Made by a program: the position numbers and the translations under genes. A stretch of DNA of 64,000 bases. It comes from Chitinophaga pinensis. GTDB lineage: Bacteria > Bacteroidota > Bacteroidia > Chitinophagales > Chitinophagaceae. Under the pieces are notes generated by a model that saw only the letters and a list, made by a program, of their open reading frames with translations, did no database searches and had not been told where the DNA came from. The stretch is from contig CALQSB010000004.1 of the NCBI GenBank assembly GCA_943333125.1, forward strand, positions 32,828-96,827. Reading direction: 5' to 3'. This document shows, piece by piece, positions 25,788-34,737 of the stretch. How positions within the stretch are numbered: the first letter of the stretch is position 1; every line of letters starts with the position of its first letter.

Positions 25788-27902
25788 ATGGAAAAGATCG
25801 ACTGGAAAGTTGAAGGAATGGACTGTAGCAACTGTGCTTTAAGTATCAGCAAGTTTCTTCAAAAAAAAGGCATGCAGGAAGTTAATGTCAATCCAATTGA
25901 TGGAAAAGTAACTTTCATTGACAAGGAGAATTCCGACCTGGAAAAAATAAAAATAGGGATTTCAGAATTAGGCTACAAAGTAGTTTCAGAAAATAATGCA
26001 GTTGTAGAAAAAAAGAAATGGTTCTCTAATAACAAAGAAAGATTTTTGTTTACCCTACCTTTCACGTCGGTACTAATGTTGCACATGCTGCATAAATATC
26101 TTCCTTTGCATGTACTGAGTAATGCTTGGTTGCAATTATCATTATGCGTACCCGTTTTTTTAATAGGCATGCGATACTTTGGCAGAAGTGCAATATTGAG
26201 CTTGAAAAACGGAGTTCCCAACATGAATGTACTGGTGGCTTTGGGGGCTTTGGTTTCTTTTATTTACAGCCTTACTGGAATGTTTTATTATCAGGATTCC
26301 AATTATCTTTTTTTCGAAACAACAGCATCGATCATCACGTTGGTTTTTCTGGGAAACTTTCTTGAAGAATCTACGATGCGGTCTACACAACGTGCCTTAC
26401 AGTCTTTAGTAAAGCATCAGAAAGTGATGGCTAACATGATTGCTTTTGATGACAAACATGAAGAGCAAATATTTCCCATTGAAAACACACAACTCAAAAC
26501 AGGTGATTTAATTTTAATTAAAACCGGCGAACAGGTACCTGTTGATTGCAAAATTTTATGGGGCGATTGTTTAGTCAGTGAAGCTATCATCACCGGAGAA
26601 AGTATTCCATTAAACAGAACTAAAAAAGACATTTTAATTGGCGGTAGTGTACTTGAATCCGGAACAGTAAAAGCGCAGGTAACCGCCGCAGGAAAAGACA
26701 CGGTATTATCGGGGATCATACAAATGGTGCAAACCGCACAAGCCCAAAAGCCTCCTATGCAAAAACTCGCCGATAAAATCAGTGCTGTTTTTGTTCCGGC
26801 AGTTATTGGGATTTCTTTGGCAACTTTTTTATTGAATTACTTTTTATTTCATACGGCTTTTGATCAATCCTTAATGAGAGCGATCGCTGTGCTGGTTATT
26901 TCCTGTCCTTGTGCAATGGGGCTCGCCACACCTGCAGCTATTTCGGTAGGATTAGGCCGTGCCACAAAAAAAGGCATCTTGTTTCGCAACGCTTCAAGTC
27001 TAGAGTCATTTAAAAAAATAAAACAAATCGTTTTTGACAAAACCGGAACATTGACAACCGGTAGTTTTACAATCAGCAATTTTCATACAACTATTGATGA
27101 AAATTTATTTAAGTCGATTGTTTTTTCTCTGGAAAAATATTCTAATCACCCCATTGCAAAATGCATTTTTAATGAATGGAAAAATAACAATCTCATCAAC
27201 TGGAAAAAAGTTGAAGAAATAAAAGGTGTTGGTGTCAAAGGCGAAGACATTAAGGGAAATATTTTTGAGGCCGGTGCAAAAACAATCCTAAGCAATATCG
27301 CTAATGAAACAGCACATAATATTTATGTTTTAAAAAATAAGGAACTCATAGGTTGGCTAGACGTAAAAGATGAAATCAGATCTGAAGCTAAAAATGTTGT
27401 GCAATGGTTCAATGAAAACAATATCAATACGGTCATGCTAACCGGCGATATGCAATCAAAAGCCGATGAGGTAGCTTCGGCACTTGGTATCAAAAAAATA
27501 TATGCTGAAAAAACGCCTGCTCAAAAAATGGAGATTATAGATCGCCTCAATAAAGAGTTGCCCACAGCCATGATTGGAGATGGAATCAATGACGCTCCCG
27601 CATTAGCAAAAGCAACTGTCGGTATTTCTCTAAGCGATGCCAGCCAGCTGGCTTTGCAGCATTCGGATGTGGTGCTTATGAACCAGGGACTGACTAATTT
27701 ACCTGAAGCACTTGGGCTTGGCCGCCATACTTTTATTACGATTAAAAAAAATCTTTTCTGGGCATTTGCCTATAATATCGTGGCCATTCCAATTGCAGCG
27801 GCGGGTTTTCTTACTCCTACTTTTTCTGCATTGGCCATGGGATTCAGCGATGTGATGCTTGCCATAATATCTCTTCACCTCTTTGTAAAAAAGGTTTTTT
27901 AA
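25788..27902 (+). CDS. copA: Heavy-metal P1B-type ATPase, CopA-like copper exporter
   Basis: A 704-residue pump. One N-terminal HMA domain has the metal site MDCSNC. Later come the TGES actuator loop (ITGESIPLN), the intramembrane CPC motif (ISCPCAMGLATPA), the phosphorylation site DKTGTLTTG and the hinge GDGINDAPAL. The TM7 pattern NLFWAFAYNIVAIP fits N-x6-YN-x4-P of copper(I) pumps. The TM8 segment reads AMGFSDVMLAI, where copper pumps normally have M-x2-SS, a deviation that leaves the metal specificity open. The start lies five bases after a TAATTTTG box. No copper chaperone or CopY/CueR regulator lies adjacent. Confidence 0.9.
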   Translation: MEKIDWKVEGMDCSNCALSISKFLQKKGMQEVNVNPIDGKVTFIDKENSDLEKIKIGISELGYKVVSENNAVVEKKKWFSNNKERFLFTLPFTSVLMLHMLHKYLPLHVLSNAWLQLSLCVPVFLIGMRYFGRSAILSLKNGVPNMNVLVALGALVSFIYSLTGMFYYQDSNYLFFETTASIITLVFLGNFLEESTMRSTQRALQSLVKHQKVMANMIAFDDKHEEQIFPIENTQLKTGDLILIKTGEQVPVDCKILWGDCLVSEAIITGESIPLNRTKKDILIGGSVLESGTVKAQVTAAGKDTVLSGIIQMVQTAQAQKPPMQKLADKISAVFVPAVIGISLATFLLNYFLFHTAFDQSLMRAIAVLVISCPCAMGLATPAAISVGLGRATKKGILFRNASSLESFKKIKQIVFDKTGTLTTGSFTISNFHTTIDENLFKSIVFSLEKYSNHPIAKCIFNEWKNNNLINWKKVEEIKGVGVKGEDIKGNIFEAGAKTILSNIANETAHNIYVLKNKELIGWLDVKDEIRSEAKNVVQWFNENNINTVMLTGDMQSKADEVASALGIKKIYAEKTPAQKMEIIDRLNKELPTAMIGDGINDAPALAKATVGISLSDASQLALQHSDVVLMNQGLTNLPEALGLGRHTFITIKKNLFWAFAYNIVAIPIAAAGFLTPTFSALAMGFSDVMLAIISLHLFVKKVF

Positions 27903-27926
27903 CTTCAATGTTCATCTCTTTAAATT

Positions 27927-29834
27927 TTGAGTGAAAGTTTATCCATATTAAAGAAATATTGGGGGCATGATCAGTTCAGGCCTTTACAGCAATCTATTGT
28001 AGATGCTGTGATGAAAAAAAAGGATGTATTAGCGTTGTTACCAACCGGAGGTGGAAAGTCTGTTTGCTTTCAGTTACCGGCGATGATGATGGATGGTTTG
28101 TGTATTGTAGTGAGTCCGCTGATTGCGTTAATGAAAGATCAGGTGGAAAATTTATCAAAGAAAGGAATCAATGCATTGGCAATTTATTCGGGCATGACTT
28201 TTTTGGAAGTCAAAAAAAATTTACAGAACGCCGCTTTTGGTGATTATAAATTTCTTTATGTATCTCCCGAAAGACTCGAAACAAAATTATTTTCAGAATT
28301 TTTACCCGCGTTGAGCCCTTGTTTGATTGCAATTGATGAAGCTCATTGTATATCGCAATGGGGTTATGATTTCAGACCTTCGTATTTAAAAATTGCCAAA
28401 CTGCGTGAAGAATTGCCCGGGGTTCCGGTGATTGCATTAACCGCATCAGCCACACTGGAAGTTCAAAATGATATTTGTGAACGGATGTTGTTTGGAAAAA
28501 ATCAGGAAAGATTTCAGCAGTCTTTTGCCAGGCCTAATTTATCATACGCGGTTATTGAACCCGCTTCCAAACAAACCAAGCTAGTTGAAATTTTTAGTAA
28601 AATAACAGGAAGCGGAATTGTGTATTGTAAAAGCCGAAAACAAACACAACAGATTGCAGAATTGTTACAACAGCATAAGATTAGTGCAGATTTTTATCAT
28701 GCCGGATTATCCAATGCCGAAAGATCTCAGAAGCAAAACAACTGGATTAACAATAAAATAAACACCATTGTTTGTACGAATGCTTTTGGAATGGGCATCG
28801 ATAAGCCTGACGTAAGAGTTGTAGTACACCAGAACATTCCAGAGAGCCTGGAAAATTATTATCAGGAGGCGGGCCGTGCAGGAAGAGATGGAAAATCATC
28901 TCAAGCCATTTTACTTTTTGATAAAAAAGAAATCAATGAACTGAGAGAAATTAATATCCTGAGATATCCTGAACCTGATGTCTTGAAAAAACTATACGCA
29001 GATCTGATGAATCATCTTAGCGTTCCGGCAGGTATTGGAGAAGGACAATCATTTGATTTTGATTTGCCTTTATTTTCAGAAACTTTTAAATGGAATATTT
29101 TACAAGCTACTTATGGACTACAGGCGCTATCACAGGAAGGCTTGTTTTTTATTGCTGAAAATTCTTTTCGTCCCTCTCAATTGGTATTCACGGTATCGAA
29201 AGAACAACTTTTTGATTTCGAAAAAAACCAACCTTCACTCGAACCCTTAATAAAAGGATTATTGCGCAGCTATGAAGGCATTTTTGATTACCCCACATTC
29301 ATTCACGAAACATTGCTGGCTAAATTTACATCAACGCCAATTGGCATAATCAGAAAAAACCTGCAATTATTACATCAGTATCAAATTGCTAAATATTCTC
29401 CGGCAACAGAAAAGCCACAGATTGTTTTACTGATGAACAGGATGTACAAAGATGATTTCAAATTTAATATGAAAGATTTGCAGGAGCGTAAAAAAAATCA
29501 TCTTAAGCGAATAGAAGCCATGGTCGATTTTTCGAACAATACAACGGATTGCAGAAGCGTAACCATTGCAAATTATTTTAACGACAACACTTCTGTGTCT
29601 TGTGGAAATTGCGACAATTGTCTGAAATTGAAAAAGACTTTTTTGAATGAAACGATTTTTGAAAAGATCAACATCAGAATAAAACAGGAATTAAGCAAAA
29701 AACCAATGCTTTATTTTGAATTGGCAAATATTTTAACTGAATTTGAAAAAGAACATTTACAAGAAGCCATACAATTTTTGCAATCCGAAAAAATAATATC
29801 GGGTGATAAATTCGGTAATCTGAGCCTGAGTTAA
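27927..29834 (+). CDS. recQ: ATP-dependent DNA helicase RecQ
   Basis: A 635-residue superfamily 2 helicase using a TTG start at 27927. Motif I is LLPTGGGKSVCFQLP, motif II is IDEAHCISQWG, and QEAGRAGRDG is motif VI. The RQC zinc cysteines appear in SVSCGNCDNC near residue 570. The usual HRDC domain is not evident: only about 60 residues follow the zinc site. RecQ unwinds 3'-tailed DNA in recombination repair. It lies 24 bp downstream of copA in the same direction. Confidence 0.94.
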   Translation: MSESLSILKKYWGHDQFRPLQQSIVDAVMKKKDVLALLPTGGGKSVCFQLPAMMMDGLCIVVSPLIALMKDQVENLSKKGINALAIYSGMTFLEVKKNLQNAAFGDYKFLYVSPERLETKLFSEFLPALSPCLIAIDEAHCISQWGYDFRPSYLKIAKLREELPGVPVIALTASATLEVQNDICERMLFGKNQERFQQSFARPNLSYAVIEPASKQTKLVEIFSKITGSGIVYCKSRKQTQQIAELLQQHKISADFYHAGLSNAERSQKQNNWINNKINTIVCTNAFGMGIDKPDVRVVVHQNIPESLENYYQEAGRAGRDGKSSQAILLFDKKEINELREINILRYPEPDVLKKLYADLMNHLSVPAGIGEGQSFDFDLPLFSETFKWNILQATYGLQALSQEGLFFIAENSFRPSQLVFTVSKEQLFDFEKNQPSLEPLIKGLLRSYEGIFDYPTFIHETLLAKFTSTPIGIIRKNLQLLHQYQIAKYSPATEKPQIVLLMNRMYKDDFKFNMKDLQERKKNHLKRIEAMVDFSNNTTDCRSVTIANYFNDNTSVSCGNCDNCLKLKKTFLNETIFEKINIRIKQELSKKPMLYFELANILTEFEKEHLQEAIQFLQSEKIISGDKFGNLSLS

Positions 29835-29871
29835 CTTAGTAAAAAAGAAGATTCTAGCAGGTCTTAAAAAT

Positions 29872-29934
29872 AAAAAAGGGACCAAGATAAAAATCTAGTC
29901 CCGCTTTAAAATCCAATATCCTATGAAAAACCGA
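29872..29934. repeat. Three-copy structured intergenic element, copy 1
   Basis: A hairpin with arms GGGAC (29878-29882) and GTCCC (29898-29902) around a shorter AGAT/ATCT helix is followed by the invariant block GCTTTAAAATCCAATATCCT and ATGAAAAACCGA. Read on the minus strand, the hairpin is followed by TTTTTT, as in an intrinsic terminator. The outer stem differs from copy 3 by two compensated base pairs. Beyond the core it diverges from copies 2 and 3. Confidence 0.85.
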
Positions 29935-30308
29935 AGTGAAGATAAAGTACAATACAATCTTAACCAAGTTTTTAATCAATTATTTCTTGATTTTCTTAAC
30001 AAATAAAATGCTGCTACCTTTATTTTGTTCATAACTCATTAATTAACAGTACTAAAAAAAACTAACCCTGATTTATTGATATTCTATTTTAATGGCAATA
30101 TGATTTGAATTGTTTTTTCAATAGCAACAACAGATTTATGCAATTGTCCAATTGTATTTTTTATCCATTTGTAATAATGATTATTAACTTTATAAAGTTG
30201 AAAGACGAATAATCCTTTGTCAATTATCTGGCATTCTGATAGTTGTAGAAAAAATAAAGAATTCTATAACGGAAAACATTAATTTATAGTCATGAAATAG
30301 CCATAAGA

Positions 30309-30370
30309 GTTAGCCTCATATCAACCGAGAATACGTGTTCCGAAATCTCGGGGATAATAAAGGCTTTAAC
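30309..30370 (+). promoter_or_regulatory. Possible structured 5' leader of the cytochrome peroxidase gene
   Basis: GTTAGCCT (30309-30316) can pair with AGGCTTTAAC (30361-30370), giving eight pairs with a two-base bulge, and inside it CCGAGA (30325-30330) pairs with TCTCGG (30346-30351). The unit ends 29 bp before the ATG at 30400. No known riboswitch consensus was recognised. It may regulate the gene or be chance pairing. Confidence 0.4.
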
Positions 30371-30399
30371 ATGTGGCCAAAAACAATAAATATTCACAC

Positions 30400-31359
30400 A
30401 TGAAAAATGTATGGTTGTTAATTTCCTTAATTTTTTTATTCGCTATAGTGGGAATGTCGTTCATAAAAGATGAACAACAGAAATACAATGAAGTAAATCT
30501 TGGAAAGCTTTTGTTTAATGAAAAAATGCTCTCGGCAGATTCAACGGTAAGTTGTGCAAGTTGTCACCAACCAGAAAATGCTTTTTCCGACACATTGGCT
30601 ATTAGCCAGGGGATTTATGGAAAATTCACTTCAAGAAATACCCCTTCTGTTTTGAACATGAAAAATCGTCCTTACTATTTCTGGGATGGAAGGGCTGTAT
30701 CACTAGATGAGCAGGCGCTGATGCCAATACAAAATCCTGATGAAATGGGATTGTCTATTAAAGAAGCTATAGAAAGATTGAAAACCTCTCCTTTTTACAA
30801 CAATTATTTCCGAAAGGTTTACAAGCAAGATCCCAATACCAAAAATCTGGCAGAAGCATTTGCTGCTTATGAAAAAACTTTAGAGACAGCTGATAGCAAG
30901 CTGGATAAATGGGGCGACAATAAAGCCAAACTTACTGAAACAGAAGAAAACGGGCGACAAATTTTTATCGGTGAGAAAGCCAAATGTTTCAATTGTCATT
31001 TGTTTGAAGATTTTACTAATGACGAATTTAAAAACATCGGTTTATTCAATGGAAAAGAATTGAATGACAGCGGAAGATATTTAATAACAAAAGACAAATC
31101 AGATTTAGGAAAATTCAAAACTCCCGGATTGCGAAACATTGCTGTTACTGCACCTTATATGCACAATGGCATGTTTGCTACATTAGAAGAAGTGGTAGAT
31201 TATTACAATGACACCCAAAAGAAAATACCCAATTCTATAAACACAGATACTTCTTTAAATAAACCACTCGGATTAACAGATCAGGAAAAAAAAGAACTGG
31301 TTGCTTTTCTAAATACACTTACCGATAAAAAATTTGTAAAGAATCAGTCAAATAAATAA
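30400..31359 (+). CDS. Di-haem cytochrome c peroxidase (MauG/CcpA family), paralogue 1
   Basis: A 319-residue protein starting at ATG 30400 (MKNVWLLISLIFLFAIVG), preferred over the GTG at 30373 because it leads straight into the hydrophobic export segment. Two haem-attachment motifs, CASCH and CFNCH, lie about residues 55 and 200. PYMHNGMFATLEEVVDYYN near the end carries an axial-ligand Met region typical of the family. It should act in the periplasm, reducing hydrogen peroxide with electrons from c-type cytochromes, though MauG-type oxidation is also possible. A second paralogue lies at 34738. Confidence 0.92.
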   Translation: MKNVWLLISLIFLFAIVGMSFIKDEQQKYNEVNLGKLLFNEKMLSADSTVSCASCHQPENAFSDTLAISQGIYGKFTSRNTPSVLNMKNRPYYFWDGRAVSLDEQALMPIQNPDEMGLSIKEAIERLKTSPFYNNYFRKVYKQDPNTKNLAEAFAAYEKTLETADSKLDKWGDNKAKLTETEENGRQIFIGEKAKCFNCHLFEDFTNDEFKNIGLFNGKELNDSGRYLITKDKSDLGKFKTPGLRNIAVTAPYMHNGMFATLEEVVDYYNDTQKKIPNSINTDTSLNKPLGLTDQEKKELVAFLNTLTDKKFVKNQSNK

Positions 31360-31506
31360 CGATTACTCATATTTTCGTTATGATTTTACATTACCTTGTT
31401 GCATTGAAAATAAAAATCAAAAATTACCTTTAACAAAATATTAGTCCGAATTTTATTGAATTAGAAAATGATTGATATAATTTGGACTTAACTAAAACTA
31501 ATTACC

Positions 31507-32205
31507 ATGGAAGCAGCAAAATCAAAAATTTTACTTTGCGAAGATGATACTAATCTTGGCATGGTGTTGAAAAACTATCTCGAATTAAATGATTATGATG
31601 TAACCCTTGAAAGAGACGGACGCTTAGGTTTGGCCGCTTTCCAAAGAGAAAAATACGATATCTGTTTGCTGGATGTAATGATGCCAAATATGGATGGGTT
31701 TACAGCAGCTGAAGAAATCAGAGATATCAATCCCGATGTTCCTTTATTTTTTCTGAGTGCAAAAACAATGAAAGAAGATATTATTCAAGGCTACAAATTA
31801 GGCGCCGACGATTATATTACAAAGCCATTCGATAGCGAAGTTTTATTACATAAAATAAAAGCGATCATCAAAAGAAATGAAGAGATTCATAAAGAAGAAG
31901 TTAATGCAGAGTACGATTTAGGTAAATATCATTTCAATCCCCGCCTTCGTGAATTAATTGTTGACGGAAAAACACAAACGCTTTCTCCAAAAGAAAATGA
32001 GTTATTGAAAATGCTGGCAGACTACAAAAATGATTTATTGCCCAGAGAAGCAGCCTTGAAAAAAATATGGGGAAGTGACACTTACTTTAATGGTCGAAGC
32101 ATGGATGTGTATATTGCTAAATTGCGTAAATACTTAAAAGAAGACGAAAAACTTGAAATCGTAAATATCCACGGAAATGGTTTCAGGTTAGTTGTAACAG
32201 AATAA
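31507..32205 (+). CDS. rprY: OmpR-family response regulator, RprY-like
   Basis: A 232-residue regulator. The receiver domain has Glu12-Asp13-Asp14 and the phospho-acceptor Asp56 (CLLDVMMPNMDG), and the switch Lys is in DYITKPFDSE. The C-terminal winged helix has SPKENELLKMLADYKNDLLP and GRSMDVYIAKLRKYL. Overall it resembles RprY of Bacteroides, part of the RprXY system. No histidine kinase is adjacent, so it is an orphan in this window. Its stop codon is seven bases from the convergent ruvB stop, and a hairpin inside the ruvB end (32236-32260) may terminate its message. Confidence 0.88.
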   Translation: MEAAKSKILLCEDDTNLGMVLKNYLELNDYDVTLERDGRLGLAAFQREKYDICLLDVMMPNMDGFTAAEEIRDINPDVPLFFLSAKTMKEDIIQGYKLGADDYITKPFDSEVLLHKIKAIIKRNEEIHKEEVNAEYDLGKYHFNPRLRELIVDGKTQTLSPKENELLKMLADYKNDLLPREAALKKIWGSDTYFNGRSMDVYIAKLRKYLKEDEKLEIVNIHGNGFRLVVTE

Positions 32206-32211
32206 AGATTC

Positions 32212-33249
32212 TTATCCCCCAAATAAATCATGTTGAGTGCCGCCTTTGTGCGGCACTTTTCCTAAATGTCTGTAAGCTTTTTCAGTAGCTTCTCTGCCGC
32301 GTGGAGTTCTCATGATGAAACCTTCCTGAATTAAAAATGGTTCATATACTTCTTCGAGCGTTCCTGTTTCTTCGCCTACGGCAGTAGCGATTGTAGTGAT
32401 ACCAACAGGGCCTCCCTTGAATTTATCTATAATGGTGCTAAGTATGCGATTGTCCATTTCGTCCAGCCCATGCTGGTCTACATTCAATGCCTTTAAAGAA
32501 TGAAGTGTTATTTCCATATCAATTACACCGGTGCCCAATACCTGCGCGAAATCTCTTACTCTTCTCAGCAACCCATTGGCAATACGTGGAGTACCTCTGC
32601 TTCTTCTGGCAATTTCTGCAGCAGCATCACTGGTGATTTTTGTATTGAGAATTCCAGAACTGCGAAGTAAAATATTTTTTAGTGTTACGGCATCGTAATA
32701 TTCAAGACGTGACTTGATGCCAAAACGTGATAATAGCGGAGCCGTTAATAATCCGCTTCGTGTTGTTGCACCAATTAATGTAAAAGGGTTTAAAGTAAGT
32801 TGAACACTTCTGGCATTAGGGCCGCTGTCAATCATGATGTCAATTCTGAAATCTTCCATTGCTGCGTAAAGATATTCTTCCACCACATTGCTTAATCGAT
32901 GAATCTCGTCAATAAACAACACGTCATTAGGTTCCAGATTAGTTAGCAATCCTGCAAGATCACCTGGTTTTTCTATTACAGGACCTGAAGTTTCTTTGAT
33001 ACTTACGCCCATTTCATTGGCTACAATTCTGGAAAGCGTTGTCTTTCCTAATCCTGGAGGCCCATGAAATAAAATATGATCCAGTGCTTCGCCTCTAAGT
33101 TTGGAAGCTTTTATAAAAACAGAAATATTATCTATGATTTGTGCCTGACCACTAAATTCGCTGATGTAACCCGGTCGGATATTGTTTTCGAATTCCTTAT
33201 CAGGAGACTGCAAAAACTCTTTATCTGTATTTAAATTGGGATTGGACAT
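32212..33249 (-). CDS. ruvB: Holliday junction helicase motor RuvB
   Basis: A 345-residue AAA+ ATPase. The Walker A is [15 protein letters not shown], Walker B is [10 protein letters not shown], and the sensor segment is [19 protein letters not shown]. The C-terminal winged helix ends in [17 protein letters not shown]. RuvB drives branch migration with RuvA and RuvC, neither of which is in the window. Its last codons double as a plus-strand hairpin. Confidence 0.97.
   Translation of the reverse strand: MSNPNLNTDKEFLQSPDKEFENNIRPGYISEFSGQAQIIDNISVFIKASKLRGEALDHILFHGPPGLGKTTLSRIVANEMGVSIKETSGPVIEKPGDLAGLLTNLEPNDVLFIDEIHRLSNVVEEYLYAAMEDFRIDIMIDSGPNARSVQLTLNPFTLIGATTRSGLLTAPLLSRFGIKSRLEYYDAVTLKNILLRSSGILNTKITSDAAAEIARRSRGTPRIANGLLRRVRDFAQVLGTGVIDMEITLHSLKALNVDQHGLDEMDNRILSTIIDKFKGGPVGITTIATAVGEETGTLEEVYEPFLIQEGFIMRTPRGREATEKAYRHLGKVPHKGGTQHDLFGG
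32236..32260 (+). terminator. Terminator-like hairpin inside the ruvB 3' end
   Basis: AGTGCCGC (32236-32243) and GCGGCACT (32250-32257) form an 8-bp stem with a 6-base loop, followed on the plus strand by TTTT. It lies 30 bp downstream of the rprY stop but within the convergent ruvB coding region. It could end the rprY transcript while encoding RuvB residues. Confidence 0.6.
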
Positions 33250-33343
33250 AGCCGTTTTGTAAAACTAATCAATTATGAGTAGAAAAATAAACTGTTTCGT
33301 GGGCAGTTTTTAGGGAGATGAATTGAAAGTGAAAAATAAAAAA

Positions 33344-34102
33344 TTACACTTTACTCAAAGGCACACTATGAATGGCAGCAGAGATTTCTTTTATTAAAGT
33401 TGGATCTTTTTCAATTGCATTGCCGACAACAATTACATCAGCACCAGCTTTACAATTGAGATAAGCTTTTTCGGGATCAGTAATACCGCCACCTACAATT
33501 AATGGAATGGAAATGCTAGCAGAAACTTTTTGAATCATCATTTCTGAAATCGCACGCCTGGCTCCACTTCCGGCATCCATGTAAATCAATTTCATTCCAA
33601 GCATTTCTCCGGCCATAGCAGTACAAATGGCAATTTCTGATTTATCGGACGGCAATGGATTTGCATTACTGATATAAGACACTGTAGTTGGTGCGCCTCC
33701 ATCGATAACCATATAACCCGTAGACATTATTTCTAGTCCGCTTGCTTTAACAGCAGGCGCCGACACAACATGCTGTCCAATCAGTAATTCAGGATTTCTT
33801 CCACTGATTAGTGAAAGATATAAAAGCGCATCAGCATGTTTGGTGATTTGAGAAGGACTTCCTGGGAATAGAATAACAGGAATGTCAACGTTACTTTTTA
33901 TTTTTTTTACACAGGCATCTAAATAATCAGAAACAACTAAACTTCCACCTACAAAAAAATAATCTACTTTGGATTCACTGGCAAGCCGAATCAGTTCGTC
34001 AAGTTTGTGGTCATCAACTTTATCCGGGTCCACAAGTACAACAAATGATTTTTGCTGATTTTGTTTCCGTTGCACCAATGACTGATAAATTCCTTTGTTC
34101 AT
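33344..34102 (-). CDS. Geranylgeranylglyceryl/heptaprenylglyceryl phosphate synthase family (PcrB/GGGPS)
   Basis: A 252-residue TIM-barrel protein. VVLVDPDKVDDHKLDEL at the start, LFPGSPSQITKHADALLYLS, YMDAGSGARR and LIVGGGITDPEKA match the GGGP synthase family, with the last two in the phosphate-binding part. Archaeal members make the first ether bond of membrane lipids; Bacteroidota have their own group. The prenyl acceptor and final product here are unknown. It stands alone, 94 bp upstream of ruvB on the same strand. Confidence 0.92.
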   Translation of the reverse strand: MNKGIYQSLVQRKQNQQKSFVVLVDPDKVDDHKLDELIRLASESKVDYFFVGGSLVVSDYLDACVKKIKSNVDIPVILFPGSPSQITKHADALLYLSLISGRNPELLIGQHVVSAPAVKASGLEIMSTGYMVIDGGAPTTVSYISNANPLPSDKSEIAICTAMAGEMLGMKLIYMDAGSGARRAISEMMIQKVSASISIPLIVGGGITDPEKAYLNCKAGADVIVVGNAIEKDPTLIKEISAAIHSVPLSKV

Positions 34103-34329
34103 TTTTTCAAAACTGATTATTGCAAAAATGTGCTTTTTTTTGGTCTAAAAGAAATATTAACTGCATGTAATTTAATAAAAACGAAAGATTTGATAAGTTG
34201 GGAGTAATTTTGGAGAAAATAATTTGGCGTTTGTATTTTGAGTTTATGGCTTAATGTTCAATTAGTTTCGGAAGTTTTAAATAAAACGCAATCATCATAC
34301 CTCTTTTAGGGGGAACTAAAGGCGAATAA

Positions 34330-34734
34330 ATGACAAATCTATTCATCGAAATAAAATTCAAAACAGCCCGAAGTGGTGGCAAGGGAGGCCAGAATGTAAA
34401 CAAGGTAGAAACCATGGTGGAAGGCTACTGGCATGTTGAAGCCTCCCATTTAATTTCAGAAGAAGAAAAGAAAAGAATTCTGGTTAAATTGAAAAATAAA
34501 ATCAATAAAGATGGATTTCTTATAGTAAAAAGTCAACTGGAAAGAACGCAATTGGCCAACAAGGAAGATGTTGTCAAAAAAATGAATCTGTTGATTAATA
34601 AAGCAATGGTTGTTCCAAAAAAAAGAAAAGCCACAAAGCCAACTAAAGCATCCAAAGAAAAGAGAATAGAAGAAAAAAAGTTGTCATCAGTAAAAAAAGA
34701 GAACAGAAAAAAAATAAAAGGAGACCATAATTAA
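34330..34734 (+). CDS. arfB: Ribosome rescue factor ArfB (codon-independent peptidyl-tRNA hydrolase)
   Basis: A 134-residue protein with the catalytic GGQ in ARSGGKGGQNVNKVET near residue 19, a release-factor domain of about 100 residues, and a long Lys-rich tail (KKRKATKPTKASKEKRIEEK). The tail enters the empty mRNA channel of stalled ribosomes. It lacks the stop-codon-reading domain of RF1/RF2. The second peroxidase gene starts four bases after its stop. Confidence 0.94.
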   Translation: MTNLFIEIKFKTARSGGKGGQNVNKVETMVEGYWHVEASHLISEEEKKRILVKLKNKINKDGFLIVKSQLERTQLANKEDVVKKMNLLINKAMVVPKKRKATKPTKASKEKRIEEKKLSSVKKENRKKIKGDHN

Positions 34735-34737
34735 AAG

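Larger units (their letters stand above)
29835..30399. other. Intergenic region recQ to cytochrome peroxidase
   Basis: A 565-bp gene-free stretch. It holds copy 1 of the three-copy element (29872-29934), an AT-rich middle without recognisable signals (about 29990-30300) and a structured leader just before the peroxidase gene (30309-30370). A 27-codon ORF starts at the ATG inside the element (29923) but has no other support. Confidence 0.75.

Noticed and set aside
29923..30006. 27-codon ORF starting at the ATG in element copy 1
   Set aside because: Copies 2 and 3 stop at different points and share little beyond MKNR with it, so it is unlikely to be a conserved peptide.
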